Shown piece after piece: positions 9,946-18,902 of a stretch of DNA of 64,000 nucleotides. A program made the translations under genes and the position numbers. Under the pieces are notes generated by a model that was given only the letters and a program-made list of their open reading frames with translations, was not told where the DNA came from and did not search any database. The stretch's first letter is position 1. Each line of letters begins with the position of its first letter. Source of the DNA: an uncultured delta proteobacterium (GTDB lineage: Bacteria > Desulfobacterota > Desulfobulbia > Desulfobulbales > Desulfocapsaceae); NCBI GenBank assembly GCA_903901335.1, contig CAIUQR010000111.1:1-64000 (forward strand), read 5' to 3'.

Positions 9946-10152
9946 TTAAGGTGAAGGCACCCGGAAAACAGTGTGACAAAAATGACATATATGTTTCGTT
10001 GATTTAATTAAAATTACATAAATGTTATTTTTAGTGTTTGCAGATAAGTTCTGAGGACCCAACTGTTACCCTTGTCCCCGTTTCCGGCAACGGCCGTCAT
10101 GCCCGAAACATTCTTCCCAGACAAGAGCGTTCTGCTGTATAATCGGGGAACC

Positions 10153-12696
10153 ATGAAACCACCTTCCAAAAACCTGCCGGCCGACCATATCCGCCTCTCC
10201 GGGGTCGTGGAAAGGGTCACCTTCCACAATGCGGAAAACGGCTGGAGTGTCCTGAAAGTCTCTCCCTTTAATGACCCGCATAAACTGGTAACTGTGGTTA
10301 TCCATCAGGCCACGGTTTTTGCCGGGAGCTCGATGGAGTTCTACGGTACGTGGACGCATCATCCCAGACATGGCGAACAATTCATGGCCGAACGGGCAAT
10401 CGAGAAAAAACCTTCAACCAGCGCCGCTCTGGAAAAATACCTCGGTTCAGGACTTATCAAAAATGTGGGTCCGAAAACGGCTTACAAAATAGTGAGCTTC
10501 TTTAAAGAGGGGACGCTCCAGGTCTTTGAGGAAAATATTGACGAACTTCTGAAGGTGCCGGGGATTGCCGACAAGAAACTCGTGGATATCAAAAACAGCT
10601 GGCAGGAGCACCGGGCCGTCAGGGATGTGATGATGTTCCTGCAGGGATACGGGATCAGCACCCTGTATGCCGTCAAGATATTCAAGACCTATGGCAACGA
10701 GGCAATCAGCAAGGTGTCCGGCAACCCGTATCAGCTGGCCAGGGATATCTACGGCATCGGCTTTTTTTCAGCCGATAAGATAGCCCTGAGCATGGGGTTT
10801 GAAAAAGACGGTGTTCCCCGTATTGAGGCAGGCATAAAACACGTCCTTGCCGCCTCACGGGACAATGGGCATTGTTATCTTTTGGAAACACAGATAGTCA
10901 AAAATACCCAGGAGTTGCTGGATACGGGAACACCTGAACAGATAACAGCTATAGTGTCATCCCTGATTACTGCGGGTGAGGTCAAGAAAAGGGTTCTGCC
11001 GGATGAAAAGGGGCAGGAAGTCACCGCTTATTATGCAAACTCCCTGTATTTCGACGAACGCTACGTTGCCGGAAGAGTGAAACAATGGATCAATCAATCC
11101 GTTTCCGTTGACCGGGAACGGATTGAAAGCTGGCTTGCACGATATTGCCGGAGGCAGAGCATTATCCTCTCCGAAGAGCAGCAGGCAGCTGTTGCAGGAA
11201 TTGCGGGCCGATCATTTTCCGTCCTGACAGGCGGCCCCGGTGTCGGCAAGACGACGACAACCAAGGTTCTGGTGAAACTTCTGCAGGCCATGCAGATACA
11301 TGTGGTGCTGGCTGCGCCAACGGGCAGAGCAGCGCAACGCATGAGCGAGGTGACAGGCCTTGAGGCAAAAACCATTCACCGTCTGCTTGAATGGGCACCT
11401 GCCAAAAACGGCTTCAAGAAATCCGAGGATGACCAGCTGCGTGTCGAATTCCTGATTATTGATGAATGCTCCATGCTCGACATCAATCTTGCCGCAGCCC
11501 TTCTGCAGGCAGTCCCGCAGAATGCCCAGGTGCTCTTTATAGGAGACCCGGATCAGTTGCCGTCCGTCGGGGCGGGAAATGTCCTCCATGACCTGCTGGA
11601 GGCATCCTCCGTCCCCAGTTTCAGATTAACCAGGGTTTTCAGGCAGGCGGAGGAAAATCTGATTATCCGCTTTGCCCATCAAATCAATAACGGGCAGGTT
11701 CCAAAAATTGAATCCCCGTTCCATAAGCCTGGATTGTGGAAAGAGCGGGTCGGCTGTCTCTTCATTGATGCCGAAGAGGCAACACAGGAGCAACTGTTGT
11801 TCCTGGGCCGGGTGAAGTCAGCCATCAGACATACCCTGGCAACCGGCGAGGAGCAGGTTGTGCAGACTGGAGATACATATACCGGGGTGATGAGGCGGGA
11901 AGAGGATGCCCTGATGATTGACAACCTTCTCGTCCAGGAATTTATGGATGCCCGGGAAATCCATACCCCGGTGTTGACGATACCCGAGAAGTTCAGGCAC
12001 GTCGATCTGTTGCAGCTCAATCAGGCAAAAGGGGCACTTGCGGAACTGAAGACCATTGTCAAGTCTCTGCATCCCTGGTCTGCACTGCATTATGGCATGA
12101 CCGGGCTTGATATGGTTTTACGGTTATATACCAAGACGATCCCTGCCTACTTCGGCCGGGATATCGAGATCCAGATCCTGTCTCCCCAGGTCAGGGGCAG
12201 TCTGGGGACACTGAACCTCAATAACGCCATCCAGAAAGCTGTGAATCCGGAACACCAGGGGAAAAAAGAGATTAAAATAGGCGAACGTATTTACCGGGTG
12301 GGTGATCGGGTTATCCAGACCCGCAATAACTATGACCTGGGTGTATTCAACGGGGATATCGGCAGAATCGAGGCCATTGATCTGGAAAACTACACCTGTC
12401 TGATTCAGTTTGGTAAGCAGGCTCCGATCCCCTATGAGCGGGAAGACCTGATGGAAATAAATCTTGCCTATGCAATTACCATTCATAAATCGCAGGGGAG
12501 CGAATTTGATGTGGTCATCATCCCTGTTGCCACCCAGCATTTCAAGATGCTTTTCAGGAATTTGATGTATACGGGATTGACACGGGCCAGGCAGGGGTGT
12601 GTTTTTGTCGGGAGCAGGAAGGCCTTGTCAATGGCTGTGAAACAGGTCGACAACCGGAAAAGGCAGACCGCTTTACGTTATCTGATCATGCATTGA
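10153..12696 (+). CDS. recD2: RecD2-type ATP-dependent helicase
   Basis: This is a superfamily 1B DNA helicase of the RecD2 group, 847 residues from the ATG at 10153 (GGGGA just upstream; an earlier start adds 27 unlikely residues). An N-terminal OB-like region (RLSGVVERVTFHNAENGWSV) and a helix-hairpin-helix-like segment (GLIKNVGPKTAYKIV) come first. Then come Walker A, GGPGVGKTTT, near residue 360; motif II, DECSMLD, near 437; GDPDQLPSVGAG; and the C-terminal HKSQGSEF and YTGLTRAR motifs. No RecB or RecC is nearby, as expected for RecD2, which unwinds DNA 5'-3' on its own. Confidence 0.92.
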   Translation: MKPPSKNLPADHIRLSGVVERVTFHNAENGWSVLKVSPFNDPHKLVTVVIHQATVFAGSSMEFYGTWTHHPRHGEQFMAERAIEKKPSTSAALEKYLGSGLIKNVGPKTAYKIVSFFKEGTLQVFEENIDELLKVPGIADKKLVDIKNSWQEHRAVRDVMMFLQGYGISTLYAVKIFKTYGNEAISKVSGNPYQLARDIYGIGFFSADKIALSMGFEKDGVPRIEAGIKHVLAASRDNGHCYLLETQIVKNTQELLDTGTPEQITAIVSSLITAGEVKKRVLPDEKGQEVTAYYANSLYFDERYVAGRVKQWINQSVSVDRERIESWLARYCRRQSIILSEEQQAAVAGIAGRSFSVLTGGPGVGKTTTTKVLVKLLQAMQIHVVLAAPTGRAAQRMSEVTGLEAKTIHRLLEWAPAKNGFKKSEDDQLRVEFLIIDECSMLDINLAAALLQAVPQNAQVLFIGDPDQLPSVGAGNVLHDLLEASSVPSFRLTRVFRQAEENLIIRFAHQINNGQVPKIESPFHKPGLWKERVGCLFIDAEEATQEQLLFLGRVKSAIRHTLATGEEQVVQTGDTYTGVMRREEDALMIDNLLVQEFMDAREIHTPVLTIPEKFRHVDLLQLNQAKGALAELKTIVKSLHPWSALHYGMTGLDMVLRLYTKTIPAYFGRDIEIQILSPQVRGSLGTLNLNNAIQKAVNPEHQGKKEIKIGERIYRVGDRVIQTRNNYDLGVFNGDIGRIEAIDLENYTCLIQFGKQAPIPYEREDLMEINLAYAITIHKSQGSEFDVVIIPVATQHFKMLFRNLMYTGLTRARQGCVFVGSRKALSMAVKQVDNRKRQTALRYLIMH

Positions 12697-12723
12697 AGGC
12701 GTACTAATCGTGATTATCGTTCA

Positions 12724-12752
12724 TTGACAAAATTATTGTATCACCTTAGAAT
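12724..12752 (+). promoter_or_regulatory. Sigma-70-like promoter
   Basis: TTGACA (12724-12729) and TAGAAT (12747-12752) are separated by 17 nt, about 60 nt before the small exported protein gene. The -35 box is perfect and the -10 box matches five of six positions. Confidence 0.75.
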
Positions 12753-12812
12753 ACTTTTATAATCGTTTCATCTGGCATGAATGAACGACAAATAAACATG
12801 GAGGGGGAAGCT

Positions 12813-13286
12813 ATGCAAATCGGGAAAATACGAAATTCATCTTTGGTCACGGTGCTGTTTCTGGCATTGATAATGGCCTTCGGAGCAACGGGAAGTGAAG
12901 GAGCGGAAATTGTCAAGACTTCATGCGCCATGACCTTTAATCTGAGTGGTTGGTCGATCGTGTATCAGACAGCCTCGGGCACCGGTTCCATCAAATGTGA
13001 TAATGGTCAATCGTCAAGGGTGAAACTGAAAATGAATGGCGGCGGGATCACTGCCGGCAAATATCAGGTTCGTGGGAAAGGTGAATTTTCAGGTGTTTAT
13101 GATATATCTGATATCTTCGGGACCTATGCTGCCGCAGAAGCCCACGCCGGTGCAGTAAAATCCTCTGACGCCCAGGTCATGACCAAAGGGAGCGTGTCTC
13201 TGGCCATCAAAGCAAAAGGACGAGGCGTAAATCTAGGAGTAGGCTTCAGCGGCTTCAGTATAGAGCCCTTGAAAAAGAGGCGGTAG
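12813..13286 (+). CDS. Small exported protein of unknown function
   Basis: This 157-residue protein begins at the ATG at 12813, directly after GGAGGGGG. A signal peptide runs to about residue 35 (hydrophobic VTVLFLALIMAFGATG, then SEGA). The mature part has alternating short strands and many Gly residues, for example KLKMNGGGITAGKYQVRGKG, and a Lys/Arg-rich end. Two Cys (CAMTF and IKCDNG) could form a disulfide. It has its own promoter and stands alone, convergent with the next operon and only 6 nt from it. I do not recognise a named family. Confidence 0.7.
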   Translation: MQIGKIRNSSLVTVLFLALIMAFGATGSEGAEIVKTSCAMTFNLSGWSIVYQTASGTGSIKCDNGQSSRVKLKMNGGGITAGKYQVRGKGEFSGVYDISDIFGTYAAAEAHAGAVKSSDAQVMTKGSVSLAIKAKGRGVNLGVGFSGFSIEPLKKRR

Positions 13287-13292
13287 ATTTGT

Positions 13293-13904
13293 TTAAGACG
13301 CAGTCCAGGGTTCAAAGATTGTTCCGTCCTCAAAAAGCTCCTGGGGCGTTATCGTATCGGCTTCTTTGTTCAGGATGCCTTTATCGTGGTACTCCGGTTG
13401 TTCATCCAGGGCATAGGCGGCAAGTTCACTGCAGATCCACCGCTTGTCATTGTTGAGGAGTTTGGTCAGGATATCCTCCGGTTTGCCGTTGAAACATTCA
13501 TCAATGAGGTGGCCGATGAAACTTCCCCTCACAAAATCGGCGGCAATAAGATTGTAGTCGTATTTGCAGTCTTTCTGTGTCAATGCCGTCTCGGCGACCC
13601 GCCTTCCGATATCTTCTGTCCACCCTCTTGGTTTCCTGAAGAATATTGAGCACTTCTGATTGTCGAAATATTTAGTCAGCGGTGATATCGTTACACAATC
13701 TTTTTCACCCAAGGCCTCAATGCATTGATTGTCACCGGTCACGATTAGTGCGTGGGAGACGGTAATGTCGCTCAGTTTCGACCAGCGGGTGAAATAGGCT
13801 ATACCTTGTGAAACAAAAGACTCTTTGAAATACGTGAAGCCGATATAGCCGATATCATGCGTTTTGTGGAACACAGGGGGTATTGACTTGAATTCGGCAA
13901 GCAT
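13293..13904 (-). CDS. Permuted papain-like (YiiX/LRAT-type) protein
   Basis: This 203-residue protein has the arrangement of circularly permuted NlpC/P60-papain enzymes. A His comes early in a strand (VSHALIV, His51), an acidic residue follows in CIEAL (Glu64), and the nucleophile Cys comes late in ICSELAAYAL (Cys158). Members act as amidases, thioesterases or lipid acyltransferases; the actual substrate is unknown. No signal peptide is visible. It is the last gene of the glycyl-radical operon, 43 nt after the 809-residue gene. All three predicted catalytic residues are present, so activity is plausible. Confidence 0.68.
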   Translation of the reverse strand: MLAEFKSIPPVFHKTHDIGYIGFTYFKESFVSQGIAYFTRWSKLSDITVSHALIVTGDNQCIEALGEKDCVTISPLTKYFDNQKCSIFFRKPRGWTEDIGRRVAETALTQKDCKYDYNLIAADFVRGSFIGHLIDECFNGKPEDILTKLLNNDKRWICSELAAYALDEQPEYHDKGILNKEADTITPQELFEDGTIFEPWTAS

Positions 13905-13947
13905 TTGCTATCCTCCAGATAAATGGGTTGATTATTTTAATTGCTTA

Positions 13948-16377
13948 TCAGTATACGGTGTTGACATCAAAGCCAATGGCCTGGCGATGCTGCTCCCAGG
14001 TGTTATCGAGAAGCAGGAAATAGCCGAACAGCTGGTATTTATATTCCGCCGGGTCGACAGAGGTGTGAAACGGCTTCAGCGGAACGGTTGAGTAGATGAG
14101 CTGACCCAGGAAGAGCCCTTCGGCGATCTCCACCAGCTCATCGAGGCAGGTCCCGATCGGGGCAGGGCCTCCGATCATCGGGTAGCGGTAATGAAACTGG
14201 AAGACCCGCTTCTTCTTTGCTCCATCGCTGTTCATCGGCAGAATCGACTCGCGGTCGGAAACCCCGAGAAAAATATACCCCTGTCTGACAAAGGGAGAGG
14301 GACCAGCGTCCGCCAACTGCTGGATCGACGGGATCGGCGGGTGGTAATTCATATCCAGCATCCGCATCATCGCATCCGCCACCAGGATACGCGAATCCTG
14401 GATATTGTTGCCGAAGATCCAATGCTCACGGGCCTCCTTCTCCCAGAAGGCCCGATCGCTCTCAGACATACCGCCATCCCAGGAACCGGCTTTCAGGTAG
14501 GGGGCATAGACACCTTCCTCTGTCCAGAACCGCTCGCGATTCTTTTTCACCAGATCGTAATGAGGCCAGCTTGCCGGGTAGCCTCTGAGTTCTGCTGTGC
14601 GTTCCGGATAACGTTCCGTGAGATCGCTGCTTTCATCCAGGAGCATGCTCAGTTTGCGGCCGCTGATGCGTTCGAACGATTTCCCGGCCCACGGAAAGAT
14701 AAACCGGCCGATGGATGCCCAGACCGCATCAAGAATGTCCGGCCCGCGCAGATCGCTCTGCAGAAGACAGGCAAGCCCGCTGGGAAAGATGCTGTTGCTG
14801 TCAATCGTTTTATCAAGCCCTTGACGCAGGGTGTCACCGAATCCCAGATGCAGATTCAGGGTTGCGCCGTGATAATAGTCGAAGCCGTTGCACGGCTCTT
14901 CCCTGCCGTACCAGAGGAGCTTTTCCGGGGCATCGAAACGGGTGTTGAACCCTTGCCCCTGGCCCTGGAACACCCCGTTCACAATCCGGGGGGCGATGCC
15001 GCTCCTGAACAGTCTGTTTAGTTTTTCGAAATGGCGGAGATGGTCATCGAGTGCGCTCTGCCCTGCAATCTCCCTCTGGATCCTCTGCAGCATCTGCAGG
15101 ACCGACTCTCCTTGTTGCAGGAGGTTGGTTACATCCCCATCATCACCCCTTGTGGATGCCTCGAGGCAGAATGTCGTGAACTTCCTGTTGAGGATAGTAT
15201 TATTCCGCCAGCCTGATATCCAGTCTGTGACATCGGCAAATCCGATGTTGTCTGTCTGTGTCTGAGTGTCTCTTAAGGGGAGAGAAGCCGTCGGGAGCCG
15301 GTCGTAACCCAACTCTGTATATCCGCTTTCGCCCGGCCGGGGACGCAGGTGCGGGAAGGCATCGTCTGCATAGGCCTCGTGCGCGAAAGCCGGGTCGATC
15401 ATCAGAAAGAAGCCGTTATTCTGATAGCCATAGTCACTCCCGGTCTGACCCGGCCGGTAGGGCTCGCCGATCTCCCATACCTTTTCGTCCAGGCCGGATA
15501 TAGATATCCGTAATGCCCCCAGGCTGTAATGGCCTGTCGCCATCACCAGCTGCCCGAGGTACACCCCGTCAGCAATCTGGACGAGTTCGTCTATAAGTCT
15601 GGTCATCGGGTAGGCTGGTTCAAGCTCCGGCCAGCGATAATTCAGCTGGTAGACAGGTTTTTTATTCATCTCCGGCACGACGGAATTCCCCGGCTGGGCC
15701 AGGAATATCCCGCCCGTCATGCTGTAGGGGATATTTTTTTCCTTCTGCAGGTTTTCCGGCAGGAGGATTCCTGGAAATCCCGCAGCTGAACTATCTTCGG
15801 GACGCTGCCTGAGCTTCCAGGCAGTGGTAAGAACGGGGAGTCCCAGGCCTTGGATGAGGTCGGGATTGGGCGGCTCCCGAAAGAAGTTGCGGCCGATCCT
15901 GGTGGTGGCCGGGGAGTAGCTCTCCAGCATCTGAGGGTCGTTGTCACACCTGGCTGCGGCCATTTCGCGTGTCACAGGCTCAAAAGTCTTTCCCATCCAG
16001 AGCCCGGTGTTGGCAAATGTTGCATTCCAGCAGGTGGCCATCCATTCTACGGCGGCAATGGCTGAACGGTTGTTGTCGAACATCAGGGCAGTCTGTCGGA
16101 AGTAGTCGCTGTCACGGATAGCAACCGGCACACCGATCATCGGACCGTTGAGAACGGTGTTCCGACCGCAGAGAAACAGGGTTTTCAGTTTATCGAAGAC
16201 TCCGTCCCACTGGTCGCGTTCACGGTTGTCGGAAAGAATGCGCTGGAAATTCCCCAGCATACTGAAAACGTTCCCTTTGAGATCGGAGGCGATAATGGAC
16301 TCCAGCTTTCCGACAAGCTGCGCCTCTTCTTCTGTGGACGAACAGGGAAAGTTGCGGTGATCGAGATAATCGTTCAT
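13948..16377 (-). CDS. Large protein of unknown function with internal duplication
   Basis: I do not recognise this 809-residue protein. It is built from two related halves, about residues 20-335 and 420-795. Matching pairs in the same order are FDKLKTLFLCGRNTVLNGPM (62-80) with FEKLNRLFRSG...IVNGVF (450-470); GLWMGKTFEPV (125-135) with FPWAGKSFERI (561-571); YQLNYRWP (243-250) with FQFHYRYP (726-733); RLIDELVQIADGVYLGQL (260-277) with CLDELVEIAEGLFLGQL (744-760); and GFFLMID (322-328) with GYFLLLD (785-791). There is no signal peptide or clear membrane helix. The gene lies 30 nt after the DUF6765-like gene, in the glycyl-radical operon. The conserved acidic DELV and aromatic residues may mark a ligand site. 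Confidence 0.7.
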   Translation of the reverse strand: MNDYLDHRNFPCSSTEEEAQLVGKLESIIASDLKGNVFSMLGNFQRILSDNRERDQWDGVFDKLKTLFLCGRNTVLNGPMIGVPVAIRDSDYFRQTALMFDNNRSAIAAVEWMATCWNATFANTGLWMGKTFEPVTREMAAARCDNDPQMLESYSPATTRIGRNFFREPPNPDLIQGLGLPVLTTAWKLRQRPEDSSAAGFPGILLPENLQKEKNIPYSMTGGIFLAQPGNSVVPEMNKKPVYQLNYRWPELEPAYPMTRLIDELVQIADGVYLGQLVMATGHYSLGALRISISGLDEKVWEIGEPYRPGQTGSDYGYQNNGFFLMIDPAFAHEAYADDAFPHLRPRPGESGYTELGYDRLPTASLPLRDTQTQTDNIGFADVTDWISGWRNNTILNRKFTTFCLEASTRGDDGDVTNLLQQGESVLQMLQRIQREIAGQSALDDHLRHFEKLNRLFRSGIAPRIVNGVFQGQGQGFNTRFDAPEKLLWYGREEPCNGFDYYHGATLNLHLGFGDTLRQGLDKTIDSNSIFPSGLACLLQSDLRGPDILDAVWASIGRFIFPWAGKSFERISGRKLSMLLDESSDLTERYPERTAELRGYPASWPHYDLVKKNRERFWTEEGVYAPYLKAGSWDGGMSESDRAFWEKEAREHWIFGNNIQDSRILVADAMMRMLDMNYHPPIPSIQQLADAGPSPFVRQGYIFLGVSDRESILPMNSDGAKKKRVFQFHYRYPMIGGPAPIGTCLDELVEIAEGLFLGQLIYSTVPLKPFHTSVDPAEYKYQLFGYFLLLDNTWEQHRQAIGFDVNTVY

Positions 16378-16407
16378 GGCTACTCCAACTTCGGTGAATG
16401 GGGTGTC

Positions 16408-17454
16408 CTACGCTGCGCAGATGCCGTATATCGGCAGAATGTCGTGTGAGACTGTAATCCGGTGCAGCTGCAGCGCATCATGGAACAGTTTCCAGTTGCT
16501 GGTAAGGAAGGAGTCTTTGTAAGGAAATTTAGGGAGGTCGCGAGTGCCTCCCAGTGCCTGAGCCTTCCAGGAGTCCTGGCCCTCATCGGCATAAGAAATG
16601 GTTGCAGGGCCGAAGCTGAATCTGCCGGCAGCTATGGCCTTGATCCACTCATTATGCCTTTTAGAGCCATCTTCCAGCTTCAGGCTCAGGAACAGGTCGC
16701 GAAGAGATGTCATGTCCTGAACTCCTATTCCGGTCTCATTTTGTCCCCGATATCGCTGCATGGCCTTGCAGATGCCGTTTGCTGCCTCGCAGAAGATGTC
16801 GGTGTTGTTTCTTTCAATTACTTTGCCTTGGCCATTCTTATATCTCCAGGAGAGAAACGGCATATCGGGAAATACATTGGCCTTTCCATGTCCGAGAGGG
16901 GGGGCTGCCTTTTCGACGATATGGTTGATGAACCCTTTCAACCCTCCTGCAAATACCCTGGAATCACCTATCTCTTCGAAGTCATCGACCTCATTGATTT
17001 CGTGCAGGACTCCGGCAAAGCCTTGGTGTGCCCATGTGTCGGCATAGACGTGCATGGTAATTCCGAGTCTGTGCAGTGAGTACGGTTTTTCGGGATCACG
17101 TATTGCCGCCTGCACCATTTCCTGAGCGACTGGGCTGTCGGGCAGGGCGACAAGTTTGTGGATGAATGTGCCTTCCGGATCGTCGCCGGGATCGGCTCCA
17201 CCGTTACCGGGAAGGAAGTGAAAGGGCATCCAGACTACCAGGTCTTCCACGGGGTCGAGATTTTCAAGATCGATGGTCTTATGCGAGGAGCTGATCCTCT
17301 TATAGATGGCCTTGTTGTCGAATTTGATTGTGCCGTCGCAGGTGGCGTCGTCCACATACTGGGCTGCATAGGCGATGATGTCAGCATCGTCATGGGGAAA
17401 TCCGGCAATTCGCGCCGCTACATAAGTTACTGCATGATGGAAGTCGATCTGCAT
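16408..17454 (-). CDS. DUF6765-like helical protein, possible metal site
   Basis: This 348-residue protein begins with DFHHAVTYVAARIAGF and AAQYVDDA, and contains HVYADTWAHQGFAG. These features are typical of DUF6765 and recall the His/Asp-rich helical fold of zinc-dependent phospholipase C and S1/P1 nuclease. That resemblance is inference. A strong AAGGAGG precedes the ATG at 17454. The start lies 28 nt inside the end of the upstream activase gene, so translation is probably coupled. Conserved His and Asp residues in both segments could bind metal. There is no signal peptide, so it is presumably cytoplasmic with the glycyl radical enzyme. Confidence 0.65.
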   Translation of the reverse strand: MQIDFHHAVTYVAARIAGFPHDDADIIAYAAQYVDDATCDGTIKFDNKAIYKRISSSHKTIDLENLDPVEDLVVWMPFHFLPGNGGADPGDDPEGTFIHKLVALPDSPVAQEMVQAAIRDPEKPYSLHRLGITMHVYADTWAHQGFAGVLHEINEVDDFEEIGDSRVFAGGLKGFINHIVEKAAPPLGHGKANVFPDMPFLSWRYKNGQGKVIERNNTDIFCEAANGICKAMQRYRGQNETGIGVQDMTSLRDLFLSLKLEDGSKRHNEWIKAIAAGRFSFGPATISYADEGQDSWKAQALGGTRDLPKFPYKDSFLTSNWKLFHDALQLHRITVSHDILPIYGICAA

Positions 17455-18410
17455 GGTAGTCCTCCTTGAGGGTCGTCAGAATATTTTCCGGCATCAAGCC
17501 GCGATTTCGATAGGCTATGTAAGGCATTAAAGAACAGATTTCGCAAGTCATCTTCCTCTTCGACACCGAGCGGCGCGTCCGGGAGGTCAGTCGGCAGTTT
17601 CAACCCCGCAGCCAGCCGTTTTGCGATTCCGGCCGGGTTGTAGGGGAGCAGATCGCAGCGAAGGATTCCCAGGTCTGCAAGAAACGAGGCGATTTCCATA
17701 AGGTTCCAAGGTGTTGCGGTTTTACCCGGCACCAGGGGGATCCGAGGTAGAAGCCTGCTGCCTGCGTCACTTGCCAACAATTTGAAATTTTTAAGGATAG
17801 ATTCATTATCACGCCCAGTGTATTTCCGGTGTTCTGCCGCAGCAATGAACTTGATGTCGAACATGATCAGATCGGCAAAAGGGAGGATCTTTCTTGCAAA
17901 ACGGTCATAATCGAACAGGCCGCAGGTCTGGATGGCAGTATGCAGGCCCTCTGCCTTCAGCGCCGCGAGCAGCCTACTGAGATAATTGATCCCAAGGGTC
18001 GGCTCGCCGCCGGAAAAGGTGACCCCACCGCCTGAGGCCTCGAAAAAGTGCCGGTCCCGCAGGATGATCTCCAGCAGATCATCGACGGGATACTCTTTAC
18101 CCATCATCCTGAGCGCAGTTGTCGGGCAGATATCTGCGCACCTGCCGCAGGTGGTGCAGCGGAGGCGATCGATCTGCAGAGGGGGACCGTCTGTAATGGC
18201 TAGTTCAGGGCAGATATCCCGGCAGGAGCCGCAACGGATGCACCTGTCCGGGTAAAAGGCAATTTCAGGTTCGACGCTCATCGATTCGGGGTTGTGGCAC
18301 CAGCTGCAGGACAGGGGACAGCCCTTTAGAAAAACAGTGGTCCGGATCCCCGGTCCGTCATCAAGGGCAAATCGATGGATATCAAATACAAGCGGGAGCG
18401 GCCCCTGCAT
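17427..18410 (-). CDS. Glycyl radical enzyme activase (radical SAM)
   Basis: This 327-residue enzyme uses S-adenosylmethionine and a [4Fe-4S] cluster to place the glycyl radical on its partner. The radical-SAM motif CxxxCxxC is C31-C35-C38 (GCPLSCSWC), preceded by the family's DGPGIRTTVFLKG. Two ferredoxin-type clusters follow: C57, C60, C63, C67 and C85, C88, C91, C95. This is the usual layout in activases of eliminase-type glycyl radical enzymes. SGGEPTL and the later IPLVPG motif are present. Its start overlaps the SCP2-like stop by one base (TGATG), and its last 28 nt overlap the DUF6765-like gene. The partner is the enzyme at 18903-21383. Confidence 0.93.
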   Translation of the reverse strand: MQGPLPLVFDIHRFALDDGPGIRTTVFLKGCPLSCSWCHNPESMSVEPEIAFYPDRCIRCGSCRDICPELAITDGPPLQIDRLRCTTCGRCADICPTTALRMMGKEYPVDDLLEIILRDRHFFEASGGGVTFSGGEPTLGINYLSRLLAALKAEGLHTAIQTCGLFDYDRFARKILPFADLIMFDIKFIAAAEHRKYTGRDNESILKNFKLLASDAGSRLLPRIPLVPGKTATPWNLMEIASFLADLGILRCDLLPYNPAGIAKRLAAGLKLPTDLPDAPLGVEEEDDLRNLFFNALHSLSKSRLDAGKYSDDPQGGLPCRSTSIMQ

Positions 18411-18847
18411 CAGAAGGCTCCCTCAGCCATCAGCTGCAGCCGTTTCGACATGAAAGCGAACTTGTAGAGATAGTTGAGGTTGCCGTCGAGCGACACCTCC
18501 TGATGCAGTATGGAGCCGAGGATGTCCGGCTTCGGGGACAGGAGGTAACCCATCAGGGCCTTGCCGTCCTTGAAGAGGATTGTGATGTCCGGATCCGGGA
18601 TATCTTTATCCCGCACAACCTCCAGCCGGTTGTCTTTGAACAGGGCCGCCATTGTGATATGGCCATCCTTGCTCTTGAACTGGTAGCGCCCGTTGAATCC
18701 GGCGATGTTTTTCCGGAACCCGGGATTAAACTCCAGAACGGCTGCCATCAGGCTGAGCAGGAGCTGCAGAACATCTTCGGCAACCTCCGAGGTGAGGCCG
18801 TCCAGGAAATTCTTCATTGCGGATTTTAGTATCAGGTCGTCCGGCAT
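18410..18847 (-). CDS. SCP2-like lipid-binding protein
   Basis: This 145-residue soluble protein resembles the sterol carrier protein 2 fold. A helical N-terminus is followed by strands ending in DITILFKDGKALMGYLL, a glycine-bounded loop, and the C-terminal helix pair typical of SCP2 (PDILGSILHQEVSLDGNLNY). Such domains bind fatty acyl chains, sterols or other hydrophobic ligands. It sits between the glycyl radical enzyme (55 nt upstream) and its activase (1-nt overlap). That placement suggests it carries or presents a hydrophobic substrate or product. No catalytic residues are evident. The fold call rests on sequence pattern only. Confidence 0.65.
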   Translation of the reverse strand: MPDDLILKSAMKNFLDGLTSEVAEDVLQLLLSLMAAVLEFNPGFRKNIAGFNGRYQFKSKDGHITMAALFKDNRLEVVRDKDIPDPDITILFKDGKALMGYLLSPKPDILGSILHQEVSLDGNLNYLYKFAFMSKRLQLMAEGAF

Positions 18848-18902
18848 GGTATCTCCTTTGAGCGGGTTGGGGAAACCCGCTCAGTGTTTGGATGGTTTCA
18901 GA

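Noticed and set aside
9950-9962. GGTG-aagg-CACC palindrome upstream of glnK as an NtrC site
   Set aside because: NtrC sites have the inverse arrangement (GCAC-N-GTGC) with other spacing; one short palindrome is not enough.
10138-10143. TATAAT just before the recD2 start
   Set aside because: No -35 partner at 16-18 nt, and a transcript from it would start almost at the ATG.
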